Part shown: positions 35,460-47,350 of the stretch, in pieces
Layout of the letters: each line of letters begins with the position of its first letter
Numbering within the stretch: the first letter of the stretch is position 1
Assembly (NCBI RefSeq): GCF_963576675.1
Contig: NC_088910.1
Location: forward strand, 23,562,531-23,626,530
Direction of reading: 5' to 3'
Source: Euphorbia lathyris
Taxonomy: Eukaryota > Streptophyta > Magnoliopsida > Malpighiales > Euphorbiaceae
Length of the DNA stretch: 64,000 nucleotides
Position numbers and translations under genes: made by a program
Notes under the pieces: model-generated
The model's database searches: none
Seen by the model: only the letters and a program-made list of their open reading frames with translations
What the model was told of the DNA's origin: nothing

Positions 35460-35740
35460 CGCTTTGCTAGTACATGTATTATTTATAGTTTTAGTATTAT
35501 TTATATTTGAGTATTATTTAAAATTTTAGTATTATTTATAGTATAGTATTATTTATAATTGAGTATTATTTATAGTATAGTATTATTTATATTTGAGTAT
35601 TATTTAAAATTTCAGTATTATTTATTATTGAGTATTATTTATAATTTTAGTATCATTTATATACAGTATTATTTATAATTTTAGTATAGTATTATTTATA
35701 ATTAGAGTATTATTTATAATTTTAGTATTATTTATTTCAG
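35460..35740. repeat. Tandem repeat of 17-18 bp, about 15 copies
   Basis: Units of the form agtattatttataattt repeat with length and base variation between the two coding pieces of the PMD element. It may lie in a former intron. Confidence 0.8.
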
Positions 35741-35750
35741 GGACCAGAAA

Positions 35751-35985
35751 ACGGTCCAAAGCTATTGAGGACCGTAGCTGGATTGTTTCTGGACCGGTGG
35801 ATGGTGGCCCCAGTGATGGTTCCGTGATTCCTAGTTTTTTAGGACACGTTGTCTAATGGATGTTGGGTGGGGATCTTCGATCGTATCTTACGTGCTACAA
35901 TAGATCATTAGCATGTGCCACATTGGAGCGATGGTATCAAGGTGCACACCTGTTGTCCTCAAAATAGACTCTAGCAAATGCACTA
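35751..35985 (+). pseudogene. Plant mobile domain (PMD) fragment
   Basis: After a tttcag acceptor the frame reads RSWIVSGPVDGG, SVIPSFLGHV, then a TAA stop, and in the same frame LTCYNRSLACATLERWYQGA. This is the opening of the aminotransferase-like plant mobile domain found in MAIN/MAIL proteins and in transposons. A premature stop and loss of the rest make it a relic. Confidence 0.65.
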
Positions 35986-36049
35986 GGTACAAGTAATATC
36001 TCGATAAGTAACATTCAATTCCTTTTTAATAATTTTTTTTTAGTTTTGG

Positions 36050-36180
36050 ACAGTGGCTTCACGCCGCTGCCCAAAAGTTACAGGAATCCCTTGCAATATA
36101 TATTCATTACGGCGCTATAATCCTTGCAATATATATTCATTACGACGCTTATAGCGCCGTAATTAGTTAATTTTTAACTA
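36050..36180. repeat. Short direct and inverted duplication
   Basis: A unit of about 28 bp starting ccttgcaatatatattc occurs at about 36089 and 36122, and attacggcgctata is matched by tatagcgccgtaat at about 36149-36162. It looks like transposon debris upstream of the coiled-coil gene. Confidence 0.6.
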
Positions 36181-36587
36181 TAGTTTCAAAACAGTCCCAT
36201 TCAAAGAATTATTTTTTAATTAATACCATATTAGAAATAATTTTTTAAATGGTATCAAATTGGGTTTAACCCATCAAATTTGATGTGGATGGAATAATAT
36301 ACATATATATTTTTTAAATGAACTTCTATGTAAATTTCCCAAATGTAAAATGGAGTAGGCACACAAAAAGCCCAACAGAGTAACGATATCATATGGATTG
36401 GGCTTGAGATATCCACACGCTTTAAGAGGCGCGTAGAGTAGGAGAACCGAAGTGCGCGCCAAAACTCAAATAACCTACACTCATCACCTAAGCTCACATT
36501 CTTCCTTTGACTGGTAGGTTTAAACCCATTCTCATTTTCTCTCTATCCTCCACTCCAGATCCCTCATCATATCATTCTCTATGGGTC

Positions 36588-39500
36588 ATGGAAGACACCA
36601 CCACGCTCAACCACCTGCACTCTCAAATCAGCGGCTCCGATTCGGAAATCTCCGTTCACGATGATCTCCTCGCCGAGCACCTATCGCTCCGTCAATCCTA
36701 TGAAGATCTCCGATCACAATCCTCCTTGATGGAGGAGAATATCCTTCTTTGCCAGAAGCAGAGAGACGAGGCAATCAGTAGCAGCAACGAACTCAAATTG
36801 GTTATGCGTGACCTTTCTCTCGAGAGGGACTCTCTTCGACAACAAATTCGTGAACTCGAGGCCTCTTTTAAGGAAAAGGAAAATGAGCTGGAAAAAAAGG
36901 TCAATGAGGAATCCTTGAGGAGGGAAGAAGTTCAAAGAGAAGTTGAATTCGCCAACGAGAGAATTGAAAAATTGGAATACGAGATTAAGAAAGCTGAAGG
37001 GAAAATCGGCTTCTTCTTGAAGACTTTGGACTGCGTTCGGCCAGCGAAGGATTATTTGATAGGAATAATAGAGTGTTTAGATGATGAGAAAGTGATTGAG
37101 AGGGTGGATGATGACGAGGAAAGGGTTGATTTGGAATTCGACAATGAATCAAGAGCAATTTGGGAAGAATTTTCCCCAATTGCAACGCTAGCAATTGAGG
37201 CAAAAGCAAAAGTGAATGCTTATAAAGACAAGAATAAGAATGAGAAAAGAGAACTCGAAAACAGTATAGTGAGTTTGACTGAGGAAAATCGTGATATCAA
37301 TAGTCTGTTGAGGGTTGCTTTATTGGAGAAAGAGGCAGCCGAGAGGAATTTGAATAAGCTGAAAGGAAACAATGATCAGAAGAGGGTGGCGCTATTGCAG
37401 ATTGCAGAGCGGGGTTTGCAGAGAGTAGGTTTTGGGTTCATGATGGGAAGTGGGAGCGCTGAGCAATCAGTGGAGAGTTTAGGAACCACCACAGCTACAA
37501 CTCCGGCTAGTACTACTGCTAGTAGTATATCAGATAGCAGCGAATGTGAAGAAGAGGTTGTTAGCCTGGTATGTATGGTCCGACCTTCCCCAAGCCTAGA
37601 TTCTGAAGTTAATTATGCTGTAAAGCATACTTGCTGCTAAAATTTTATAGGTTTGTTTTAAATCTGCTAACCAAATTAGTTAGAACACACAACTAATATA
37701 GCAATTGTGGGTTATTCCTATTAGGAATTACACAATGTTTTGCAAGCAACGAAAAATAGAATGTCAAAGTAGAGCACTAAACCACTAGATTTTCTGAAAG
37801 AGAATTTAACAAAGAAATTGTTGATATGCTTAGTTGTACAATGAGAAATTGTTTGGATATTACAAATTCACCTCAATTTTGTTAGGAATAATTGAAATTA
37901 CGATAAACGAAAATAAGCAAAACACACAAGAATTGGTTACCCAATTCGCCACTCAATATGAATGACTACGTCTGGGGGCACTACCAAGCCAGGATATTTA
38001 CTATAATGAATGAGATACGGATTACAGAGAAAGAGGTTACCCAGTTGGATCGCTGCAGTTGGGCCCATCGCTTCAGTTGGGCCTATATATATTAGTCTCC
38101 ATAAGCCCAACAATCTCCCACCTGGAGACTAAATCCGCCATCTGATGGTAGTGCCATGCCTTTAACTTAATTACCAAGGCCAACTGAAGCCATACATAGC
38201 TTCAGCTTCTCTAAGGTTACAACCTTAGTCAACATGTCTGCAGGATTCTCTGTGCCTGGAATCTTCATCAACTGCAATATCTTCCTGTCCAAGAGATGCC
38301 GTATGTAGTGATACTTCAACTCTATGTGCTTTGTTCTCGAGTGAAAGGCGAGATTCTTTGCCAAATGAATGGCACTCTGACTGTCGCTGTACAGAATAGG
38401 ATCCTTCTGCTCCTTTCCCAACTCACGCAAGAAATTCTGCAACCATACCATCTCCTTACTAGCCTCAGTCACCGCAACGTACTCAGCTTCTGCAGTAGAC
38501 AAAGCCACCACCTTCTGCAGCTTTGAAGCCCAAGAGACAGCAGTACCACCCAATGTGAAGACATATCCGGTTGTACTTCTTCTCTTGTCAAGGTCACTAG
38601 ATGCCAAATCTGCATCCACATATCCTGTCAACATAACTTTCTTGCCCTCAAAACATAGGGCCTGTTCAGTGGTTCCCTTCAGGTATCTCAAAATCCACTT
38701 TACTGCTTCCCAATGCTTCTTACCAGGGTCTCCCATGAAACGACTAACAACTCCCACAGCATGTGCAATATCCGGCCTTGTGCACACCATTGCATACATC
38801 AAGCTGCCAATTGCTGAGGCATACGGAGTTCTCTCCATCTGGACTCGCTCTTCTCTGCTCTTGGGTGAGTCATGTTTAGATAGCTTGAAATGGCTACCCA
38901 AAGGAACCGTAGCTGGCTTGGCATCTTGCATGCCGAATCTAATCAAGACCTTCTTGATATACTCAGCTTGTGAGAGATACAACTTTCCAACCTTCCTATC
39001 TCTTTGAATCCTCATGCCCAGAATCTGCTTAGCTTCTCCGAGATCTTTCATAGCAAACCGCTCAGATAACTGCTTCTTCAGTTTTCTCACTTCTCGAGCA
39101 CTCGACCCTGCAATCAGCATATCATCAACATATAACAGTAAAATTATGTAGCCTTTATTCAATTTCCTGAAGTAACAACAATGATCAGCTTCACTCCTCA
39201 CGAACTCAATTTCGTGCATGAATCCGTCAAATTTCTTGTACCACTGTCTTGGAGCTTGTTTCAGACCATACAAGCTCTTGTTCAACTTGCACACAAGCTC
39301 AGCATTATCAGACTCATAGCCCTGAGGTTGCTTCATATAGATGTCTTCATCTAAGTCCCCATGAAGAAATGCCGTTTTTACATCCATTTGCTGCAGCTCC
39401 AAATCTTCTGCAGCTACCATACTCAACACTAAACGAATAGTAGTCAGCTTCACCACTGGAGTAAAAACGTCAGTATAATCTATGCCGTACCTCTGCTGAA

Positions 39501-42500
39501 AGCCTTTCACGACCAGCCTTGCCTTGTAGCGTTTGCTACCATCAGCCTCTTCTTTGATTCTGAAAATCCACCTGTTTTGTAGAGCCTTCTTACCCTTTGG
39601 AAGCTCAACAAGTTCCCAAGTGCCATTGGTCATCAAGGAATCCATCTCATCATCTATTGCAAGCCTCCACTTGCTCGCATCCTCTCCACGAGATGCTTCC
39701 AAGTAGCTTTCTGGTTCACCACTATCTGTCAACAGCATGTAGTTGCTTGTAGGCGTGTACCTGTCAGGTGCTCTACGCTCTCTAGTGGATCTGCGCAGTG
39801 TAACCGGTGGAGTTTGGGGTTCTTCTACCTCCTCCACAACTGTCTCCTCCACAACTGTCTCCTCCACAACTGTCTCCTTGCTCCCACCAGAATTCGTGAT
39901 GTCTAGGTCCACGACCTCTGGTCCTGCATCACCAGTATCAGATGCGCCCAGACTATCCTTGTACATTATCTGCTCATTGAAAACAACATCCCGACTGCGA
40001 ATAATCTTCCTGTTCTGACTGTCCCAGAACCGATATCCGAAATCATCACCACCGTATCCAATAAACGTGCACTTAATAGACTTCGCATCTAACTTACTTC
40101 TCTCAAGGGGAGCAATATGAACATATGAATCACATCCAAATACTCGTAGAAATGATAGATTTACCTGTTTGCCACTCCAAGCCTCTTCAGGAATACCACT
40201 CTCCAAGGGACTTGATGGCCCTCTGTTGATCAAGAATGCTGCAGTGTTAACTGCTTCTGCCCAGAACGTCTTCGGAAGTCCGCACTTCAGCCTCATGCTT
40301 CTAGCACGCTCACATAAAGTTCTGTTCATTCGTCCTGCAACTCCGTTCTCCTGAGGAGTTCCTTTCAGAGTCTTCTCCATGCGAATTCCATTCTCAGCAC
40401 AGAATTCCTTGAATTCTCTAAGCTAATACTCTCCACCATTGTCAGACCTCAAGCACTTTACCTTCAAACCTGTCTCATTCTCAACCAGGGCCTTCCATTT
40501 TCGAAAGGAATCAAAAGCATCAGATTTCTTTCTCAGAAAATAGATCCACACTTTCCTAGTGGAGTCGTCAATGAAGGTCATGTAATACAAAGCTCCACCA
40601 AGAGATTTCACAGGTGCAGGACCCCATAGATCGCTGTGAACTAACTCCAACTTCTCTTTCTTCAAAGTTCTGCCACCCTTAGAGAAACTGACTCTTTTCT
40701 GCTTCCCAAAGATGCAATCCTCACACAGCCCAAGATCAGCAGATTTCAGACCCGACAACAGACCCTTTGAACACAGCACTTTCATCCCCTTTTCACTCAT
40801 GTGACCAAGACGACAGTGCCACAAATCTGCATTGACATTCTCCCTCACGACATCAATGCTATTGAAAACGTTGTCTGTTAAGTACAACGATCCAACCTTC
40901 TCACCACGGGCAACCACCATGCCTCCTTTGGTCATTTTCCAAGCACCACATGCAAAGATTACACAATAACCTTCATCATCCATTTGCCCAATTGACAACA
41001 GATTTCTCTTTAGGCCAGGAACATGCTTTACTCCAGACAGCTTTATCACAGATCCATTCGGAGATTTGATCAAAACATCTCCCTTCCCTACAATCTCCAA
41101 GGGCTCATCATCAGCAAGATAAACCTTTCCGAATTTCCCAGGGGTATAGTTTTCCATCAAATCTGCACTACTACATGAATGAAACGAAGCTCCTGAGTCT
41201 AATACCCAAGACTCCAAAGGACTTCTTACACTCAATACCAGGGCTTCTGCTGCTGTTTCTGCAGTTAAATTGCTCAGAATCAACGAATCACCAAAATCCT
41301 CGCTGGCTGAATTCACTGACTTCTCCTTCTGCGGTGCCTTGCATTCACTCTTGTAATGACCATTCTCATTACAATTCCAGCACTTGATGTGGCTCTTGTC
41401 CTTCACAGGTTTCCCTCTCCCTTTGGACTTAGACCTGCCACGATTCTGCTTAGACCTGCGATCTGACCTGCCCCGATTCTCTGCATTCAAGGCTGATCCA
41501 GATGTGGAACCTGACTCTTTCTTGCGAATCTCCTCGCTTATAACATCATCAAACCTAAGTTTTTCTTTCCCTGCTAAAGCACTTAGGGCAGTAACCGTGC
41601 CACTCCAACTTTCTGGTAAAGAAGATAATAGAATTAGGGCTAATACCTCTTCGTCGAAATCAATATCCACAGAACTTAATTGAGTGATCGTCATATTAAA
41701 ATCATTCAGATGCGTCGCCACTGCTATATTCTCCGTCATCTGTAGATTAAACAGTCGTCGCATCAGATGAACTTTATTAGCCGCGGAAGGCTTCTCGTAT
41801 AACGAACTCAAAATCTCCAACATCTCCTTCGTGGTCTTTGCCTTCACCGTGTGATGCGCCACGTTTCTGGACAGCGACAGGCGAATCACGCTCATCGTTT
41901 TTCTGTCCAACAGCTTCCACTCTTCATCATACATATCCTCCGGCTGCTCACCCAGAGGCTGGTACAGATCTTTACCGTACAGGTAATCCTCGATCTGCAT
42001 CTTCCAGAAACCGAAATCCGAACCATCGAATTTCTCCACAGGGTTTTTCCATCTCCCATCGTAATTACCCTCGCTCTGATACCAGTTGTTAGGAATAATT
42101 GAAATTACGATAAACGAAAATAAGCAAAACACACAAGAATTGGTTACCCAGTTCGCCACTCAATATGAATGACTACGTCTGGGGGCACTACCAAGCCAGG
42201 ATATTTACTATAATGAATGAGATACGGATTACAGAGAAAGAGGTTACATTTATACTCCTGAAACCCTAACCGTCTGAAACCCTAATCGCCCAAAAAAAAG
42301 TTGGATCGCTGCAGTTGGGCCCATCGCTTCAGTTGGGCCTATATATATTAGTCTCCATAAGCCCAACAAATTCTATTAGACTGCCTTTGGAAAGAAAAAT
42401 ATAAAGGAATTAGGTATCCATTTGGTTACTGAAGTTGGCTAGGGATCAAATTTTATCCAAAATCAAGTTTCGCTATCAATTTGGTCCTTTAACTCATTTA

Positions 42501-45386
42501 AGATTAAATTAGTCTAAAATGACACATGCCGGCATAAGAAAGTGACATATGTCAAATACCTACCAATCATAGAGTGACACGTGCCTCATTTGATCGTAAA
42601 TGCCAAGTTAAAGGATCAAATTGATAAAGTTGATTTTGTACTAAATTGATCCTACTAACCAATTTAGGGATCAAATTAATCCTTATTATGAAGAAAAAGC
42701 CACCGCATATTCCACTAAAATACACGTGAAAATAAGTTTTAGAATTTCCTGGTCATTGATCTCATAACTCCTCTTTAGTAGCGTTGTTTTTGTGTACGTG
42801 TCCGTTTTCGTTTGAAAAGCTATTTTATGAAGTTATGTTTTAGCATTAACGTTTTCAGTATCCGTTTCCGTGTCCATATGTGCAACATAGCTCTTAATTT
42901 GACCGATGTACAATTTCTAAGTATTTTAATTGGATAAAAGAAAGCTGGGGTTATGAGACTAGCAGTTGTAAGATAAGACATGCCAGTGATCATCTTATAG
43001 AGAATCTCCTAACAGGTTAACACGATTACATTTTGAATAATGCTTAAAAACACACTTTTTTTTTGTTTTAAAGAACAGAAACTTGTAGGACACACAACTG
43101 TTCTTGCTCCTGTGAATTTCTGAATTATGCTTGTTGCTGACTTCATTCTCAAACACACTTATTCTGCTGTTGCTTGTGTTTTTCTAGAGAATTCACAATA
43201 ATGGTCCTCAAGTAATAGGCTGCTATCTAACTGGACTAGTTTAGTATTTTCACTTCCTTTGTTCTTCTTATGGGCGATTAATTAATAACAAAATAACAAT
43301 TAACAAAACCGCAGGAAGATTTTACTGAAGTGTTTTTTTGGGGCATGAATTAAGCAGATAAATGAACAATTCTTCCCGTGCCTGCAGGCTGCATTGAATG
43401 CCACTCATAAGCTTGTATCATCTATGAAATGATTTTAAAAGCATTCTTCTTATATTTGGTTTCTCACTGGTTTACCAGGCCTCAACTGTGGAGAGAATAA
43501 TGAAGAATTTACGACTTGAAATCACTCAACTGAGGAGATCTCTGGAAGAGTCTAGGTAATTTATCAATGAACCATACTTCAATTTTTATTTGACATGGTA
43601 TTTGAAAGACCGTTAGCTGCATAATTATCCAGGAAGATAAGAAATCAGTTTTAGGTAAAGGTAGGCAGGGTGAACAATCATGAGGCTCTATGTTTCTCCA
43701 CACCGGCCCTCCCCTGGAAAAACGCTTTTTTTTTTTTGGTCGAGCAGTCAATTTCTGATATGACAACACTATTTATAGAGATAATTCGCTTGACACTATT
43801 ATTATTTTTGTTACATTTACATCATATATAATGACGTGAAATGTAATAGATGACATAAACATGATTATAGCGCGATAACCCTGTTTGACACTCCTATCTT
43901 TTGCTGACTTTGGTTCTATTATGCATTGCTTTATTGATGCCAGGTCGGATAATGAGAGGTTACAGAGTCTCACAGAGAAGCAAGCTCGACAAATTGAAGA
44001 AAGTGTACTGTACATAAAGGAGTTGGAAGATAGAGAGAGGGTGTTGGCTCAAAATGTAATATTCTCTTGAATGCTTCCTCCTGTGCATTTCTGAATTATG
44101 CTCATTGCTTACTTCATTCTTCGATTTTATGACCAAAAGGTGGAGGAACTCCTAACGGAAATAAATGAAACTGAAGCAGAGGTAGCTAGATGGAGGGAAG
44201 CCTGTGAATTAGAAGTGGAAGCTGGGAAAAACGAGATTGAAGAACGTGACAAAGTGGTAACTTCTATCTCTGTGCTTAATATAATTTTCTGATGCAATAT
44301 TAAATTACATCCATAATTATGGCCCCTAAATTAAAATCCTTGAATTTTACATCCTTTATCATTAAAGTTCAAAGTAACAAAAATCTATAAAAAAATAAAA
44401 TAACGAAATAACCTAGACAAGTTTGACTATATCACCGACTCTCTTTTTTATCCATGTCAGTGATGAGGTATCACTAAAAGTTATGGTCAAAATATCCTCA
44501 TCATCTTTGTTAGTTTTTAACCAAATTTTGGTTGATTTTGACTTTAATGATAGAGGTTATAAAATCCAGATGCTATGAATATAATTTACCCATCTTTGTA
44601 GCGTCTAGCAGTTTCCTTAGGCAATTTCCCAAACTAAATGGTTGTAGGATATGTACCTTGGTTTTAAGTGGATAGCAGAATGATTGACTTGGTTGAATAT
44701 AATAGTTTTAGTCACTTGAGCTACTTGGTGATCTTTGGGAGTGCAACCCACTTTGGTGTGAACTGGCATGTGCACACAATATTTATGAATACAACTACAA
44801 TTTGTACAAAACATATATACAATGTAACACAATATTCAACTACTAATGTATAAGTCACTACAGACCAATAGTTGAATTCATTGATTACTTAGGAGCTTTC
44901 CACGCACCAAATGTGACCTGAAATTAGCTTAGCTTCGTCACGAAATTTTATCAGATGCTGGACCCAACAGTAAGTCTCTGAATTATCTGAAAACCTTGAA
45001 GCGTGATACTAAATGAACTGCTGTTTAATTAGGTTTTCATCCTGAAGCAAGAGGTAGAGAGAACAAAGACTGCTTTAGAGATATCAAAGGACAAGTTGAA
45101 ACTGAAAGAAGAACTTGCAAATGCTGCAATGGCAGCCCAGGCGGCAGCCGAGAAGTCACTGCAGCTCGCGGACAGCAGAGCCACAGAACTCCAGAATCGA
45201 ATCGAAGAGCTAAGAAGACAAGTAGAAGAAGCAGAGAGCAGAGAGCGTAACCTCCGCAAAGCGAGGCATATATGTTGGCCATGGCGAACTCTTAAACAGA
45301 ATTTAACCAACAATGCAAATCCGAGACTGCAGAATATGAGAGTGAAGCAACCAGAGATGCAAGCATTGCTTCAACACAGTATCTGA
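36588..45386 (+). CDS. Coiled-coil protein resembling Arabidopsis At3g49055, about 546 aa
   Basis: Exons: 36588-37568, 43479-43555, 43944-44055, 44140-44256, 45033-45386; all GT-AG and in frame (547 codons with stop). The first ATG in frame is at 36588 (MEDTTTL); the frame is open upstream but without an ATG back to 36507. Almost the whole protein is heptad-rich: residues of about 20-150 (LLAEHLSLRQSYEDL onward), about 240-290, then the small exons and 430-520. The C-terminal block LANAAMAAQAAAEKSLQLAD is followed by ATELQNRIEELRRQ, characteristic of this plant family, and then by an ICWPW motif. The function of the family is not established. Intron 1 is 5.9 kb because a copia element sits in it in antisense orientation. 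Confidence 0.88.
37880..38112 (-). repeat. 3' LTR of the copia element
   Basis: 233 bp, the same as the 5' LTR apart from a missing segment of about 49 bp around 38045 and one base change. A tatatata box lies near 38090. Confidence 0.93.
38167..42059 (-). pseudogene. Copia gag-pol polyprotein, one in-frame stop
   Basis: Open from upstream of 42057 to 40426 and, in the same frame, from 40422 to 38167; the only interruption is TAG at 40423-40425, in the integrase core. Domains in order: gag with EKFDGSDFGFWKMQIEDYL, a CCHC knuckle CWNCNENGHYKSEC, a protease with LDSGAS, an integrase with FIDDS and SDNGGEY (two acidic residues) and PQENGVAGRMNRT (third), a reverse transcriptase with YVDDM, and an RNase H with STAEAEY. 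The end is MASVGLGN. The ATG at 42057-42059 is one base out of frame with gag, so translation from the expected start would fail. The frame stays open back into the LTR without a suitable ATG. Confidence 0.93.
42087..42368 (-). repeat. 5' LTR of the copia element
   Basis: 282 bp, TG...CA. It holds the promoter of the element, with a tatatata box near 42345. It carries about 49 bp (around 42248-42297, with a repeated gaaaccctaa word) not present in the 3' LTR. Confidence 0.93.
42422..42662. mobile_element. MITE-like element with inverted ends in intron 1
   Basis: Left ttggttactg...atcaatttggtcctttaac is matched in reverse by gttaaaggatcaaattgat...cctactaaccaa. The arms are about 75 bp with many mismatches, so the element is old. 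No target duplication was resolved. Confidence 0.55.
44303..44593. mobile_element. Old MITE with GGGTAAATTA-type end in intron 4
   Basis: The right end (ataatttaccc at about 44583-44593) and the left region (taaattacatccataattat from about 44303) are imperfect inverted repeats that continue through tttatcattaaagt and actttaatgata. The end resembles those of the Mutator-type MITEs at 29-35 kb. Confidence 0.5.
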
Positions 45387-46480
45387 ATCATTAACGTGAG
45401 CCTGATAAGATTCATAAACTCTTTTTGAAAGTCATATGCACTCTTTTATCTTTCATTCATTTGTTTCTACATAGAAAAAGTCTCTATGTGATTTATAGAA
45501 GTTCGTACATAACCAATGGAACAGAAGCTCTCGGCATGCACTGCTGGAGGGAATTTAGACTCGGGGTTAGCTAGGACCTCTTAAACAGAAGCATCATATC
45601 TTTGATCATCTCATTTATTAAACATTTGAAATAATATTACATATACATTAATACTAGGGGGCTACAAGAAACAAAACGATCGGTATTTAAGGGTGGAGCC
45701 AGTGGCCCTGAACTGGCTCCGCCCCTGTCGGCATGGATTGCCATATAAACTATATAAAAAGATACTTTTGAATTATTAAAAATGTAATTACAATTTATTA
45801 AAAGTTTAAGTCCATAATTCCAAGTTATAATTTAAAAGTCAATTAGATTTCTAATCTTTTAAAAACATCAGTTAAATCTTCAACTTATATTTTTTTAAGT
45901 TAATTAAGCTTATTTTTTTTATAAAAAAGGTAATTAAATTACTAACCTTCTCGTACCAATTGAATCTTTTTCATGGTTGAAATAAAATTTCAATAATTAT
46001 TTTATATTTTCAGTTTGATTTATATTTATTTTCATGATAATTTAAATTTTGGTTCAGTTCATATCTACTTTCATGATATTTTGAATTTTCATTTGGTTCG
46101 GTTCAAGTAAAAGAAATCAATTGAACCGAACAAAAATTGATATGTTATATTTTTTATACATAAAATATTATTTTCAATTACTAAAATTGATTAATAATTG
46201 AGAATATTATAAAATTTAAGATAACCGAATCAAAAATATAAAATAATTGAACTAATATTAAAAATTAAAAATATTATAAAATATCGATCATAATCAAACC
46301 AAGAAAATAAAAATAATAAAAAGAACCAAAACTGTAAGTATAGCAAGATTTCAGTAATACTTCAAGGGTCTAATTGGGAATTTTAAAAAGTTGCTTGAAT
46401 ATCTAATTGATAATTTAAAAAAATTAAAAATTTAATTGATTTTCAAAATATAAATTAAGCCACCATTTAATAAAAAGATT
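45387..46480. other. 3' flank and spacer with a fused pair of transposon ends
   Basis: It starts with the 3' UTR of the coiled-coil gene. At 45691-45724 ggtggagccagt and actggctccgcccc face each other with only a few bases between, like two hAT-type ends brought together by deletion. The rest is AT-rich, with no gene. Confidence 0.5.
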
Positions 46481-46578
46481 TGGGGGTAAATTTGGCAAGT
46501 CCCCAAAGGATCGTTGTTAGAGTAGAGAAACTAGGACGACGGCGACGCCATATTAAAGGGAGGCTCGGATTTGAAAAC

Positions 46579-46767
46579 ATGGATTCGAAGGAAGACGGAA
46601 GCAGCGCGAAGAAGGTTATATCAGCATGTGATGTGGAGGCCCTGAAGAAATGTTTGGAGGAGAACAAAGGGGATTACCTCAAATGTCAATCGCAGATTCA
46701 AGCTTTCAAATCTTCTTGTTCTCTTAAGAATACAACTTCTTCACTGGATTCTTCTACAAAACTCTAG
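46579..46767 (+). CDS. 62-aa CHCH-like cysteine protein
   Basis: A single-exon frame from the ATG at 46579 to a TAG. The frame extends upstream without an ATG. Cysteines at 17, 25, 36 and 47 have spacing x7, x10, x10 within a helix-prone core (CDVEALKKC, CLEENKGDYLKC, then QSQIQAFKSSC). It resembles the small coiled-coil-helix-coiled-coil-helix proteins of the mitochondrial intermembrane space (COX23/CHCHD7-like), which are oxidised by the Mia40 relay and help in respiratory-complex assembly. The spacing is not the strict twin Cx9C, so the family call is tentative. It is convergent with the prolyl hydroxylase gene downstream. Confidence 0.68.
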   Translation: MDSKEDGSSAKKVISACDVEALKKCLEENKGDYLKCQSQIQAFKSSCSLKNTTSSLDSSTKL

Positions 46768-46959
46768 ATTTTTACATCATCTTTCTTATATCATTTCTCA
46801 GCAGATATTTCCTAGGTTTTCGCTTTTGATTCGTTGTGTATTGATGTGTCTCATGCCCAACAAGTTTGTTGCATTACCGACTCAATAAGATTTTCTTAAG
46901 TTTGATACATATTATAATAATTTGTATTATTAATGTTCAGTTCGGATGTAGGGCTCTAA

Positions 46960-47350
46960 ATGAGCTGATCTGTTCATAAGTGGTTGGATTTATAAATTAG
47001 TTGTTTATTACTGTTTTGGTTCGTAAACGAACGGTTTGTGCATGTCAAAATTCGGCTCGAAAGCTCGCGAACCGGCTAGATTAGAATATTTACGAATAAA
47101 TTTTAGTTTTGTGTTAATCATTTACTGTTAGATGAGTTTGTTCACTCATAAATATAATAAATAAATAATAATCTTGTTTATTTATTTATGAACTCTGATT
47201 ACGAACTTGTTTATGTACAAAGTTAAAGAGATTTTAGACTCTAAACAAGCTTAAAACTCAGTTCGAACTCGTTTATTTTTTAACGAGCTAAACTTGAACA
47301 TGCTGAAGCTCGGTTCGGGTTCAAGCTAACGAACCGAATTTGAACAGATC
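46960..47350. repeat. Degenerate repeat rich in GAACC/CGAAC words
   Basis: Words such as ggttcgtaaacgaac, cgaaccgg, cgagctaaac and gctcggttcggg recur in both senses through AT-rich DNA. This is a typical old plant DNA-transposon relic, class not assigned. Confidence 0.4.

Larger units (their letters stand above)
33731..35985 (+). mobile_element. Broken transposon with plant mobile domain (PMD) coding
   Basis: Three parts seem related. A GC-rich block at about 33850-33990 repeats words such as gtgaggc, gcgtgatgg and catcacgcc in both senses. A 112-codon frame starts with ATG at 35109. A PMD-like exon lies at 35751-35985. Between them lie AT-rich tandem repeats and a nested MITE. PMD proteins occur both in host genes and in Mutator or gypsy transposons; the decayed state and repeats favour a transposon. 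Ends were not identified. Confidence 0.5.
37880..42368 (-). mobile_element. Young Ty1/copia retrotransposon in an intron
   Basis: LTRs lie at 37880-38112 (3' LTR, 233 bp) and 42087-42368 (5' LTR, 282 bp), each TG...CA on the element strand (tgttgggc to cctaaca). They differ by a 49-bp length change and one visible substitution. The primer-binding site tggtatcagagc (initiator tRNA-Met) is two bases from the 5' LTR (42073-42084), and the polypurine tract ggtgggagat abuts the 3' LTR (38113-38122). The flanks aattt (37875-37879) and aattc (42369-42373) agree at 4 of 5 bases, as a slightly altered target duplication would. The gag-pol frame has one stop and a shifted start, so it is non-autonomous, but the other domains are intact. 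Confidence 0.95.

Noticed and set aside
36507..36587. N-terminal extension of the coiled-coil protein
   Set aside because: The upstream in-frame start is TTG; the first ATG in frame is at 36588.
46480..46578. N-terminal extension of the small cysteine protein
   Set aside because: It begins with TTG, and the compact CHCH-like protein starts at the ATG at 46579.
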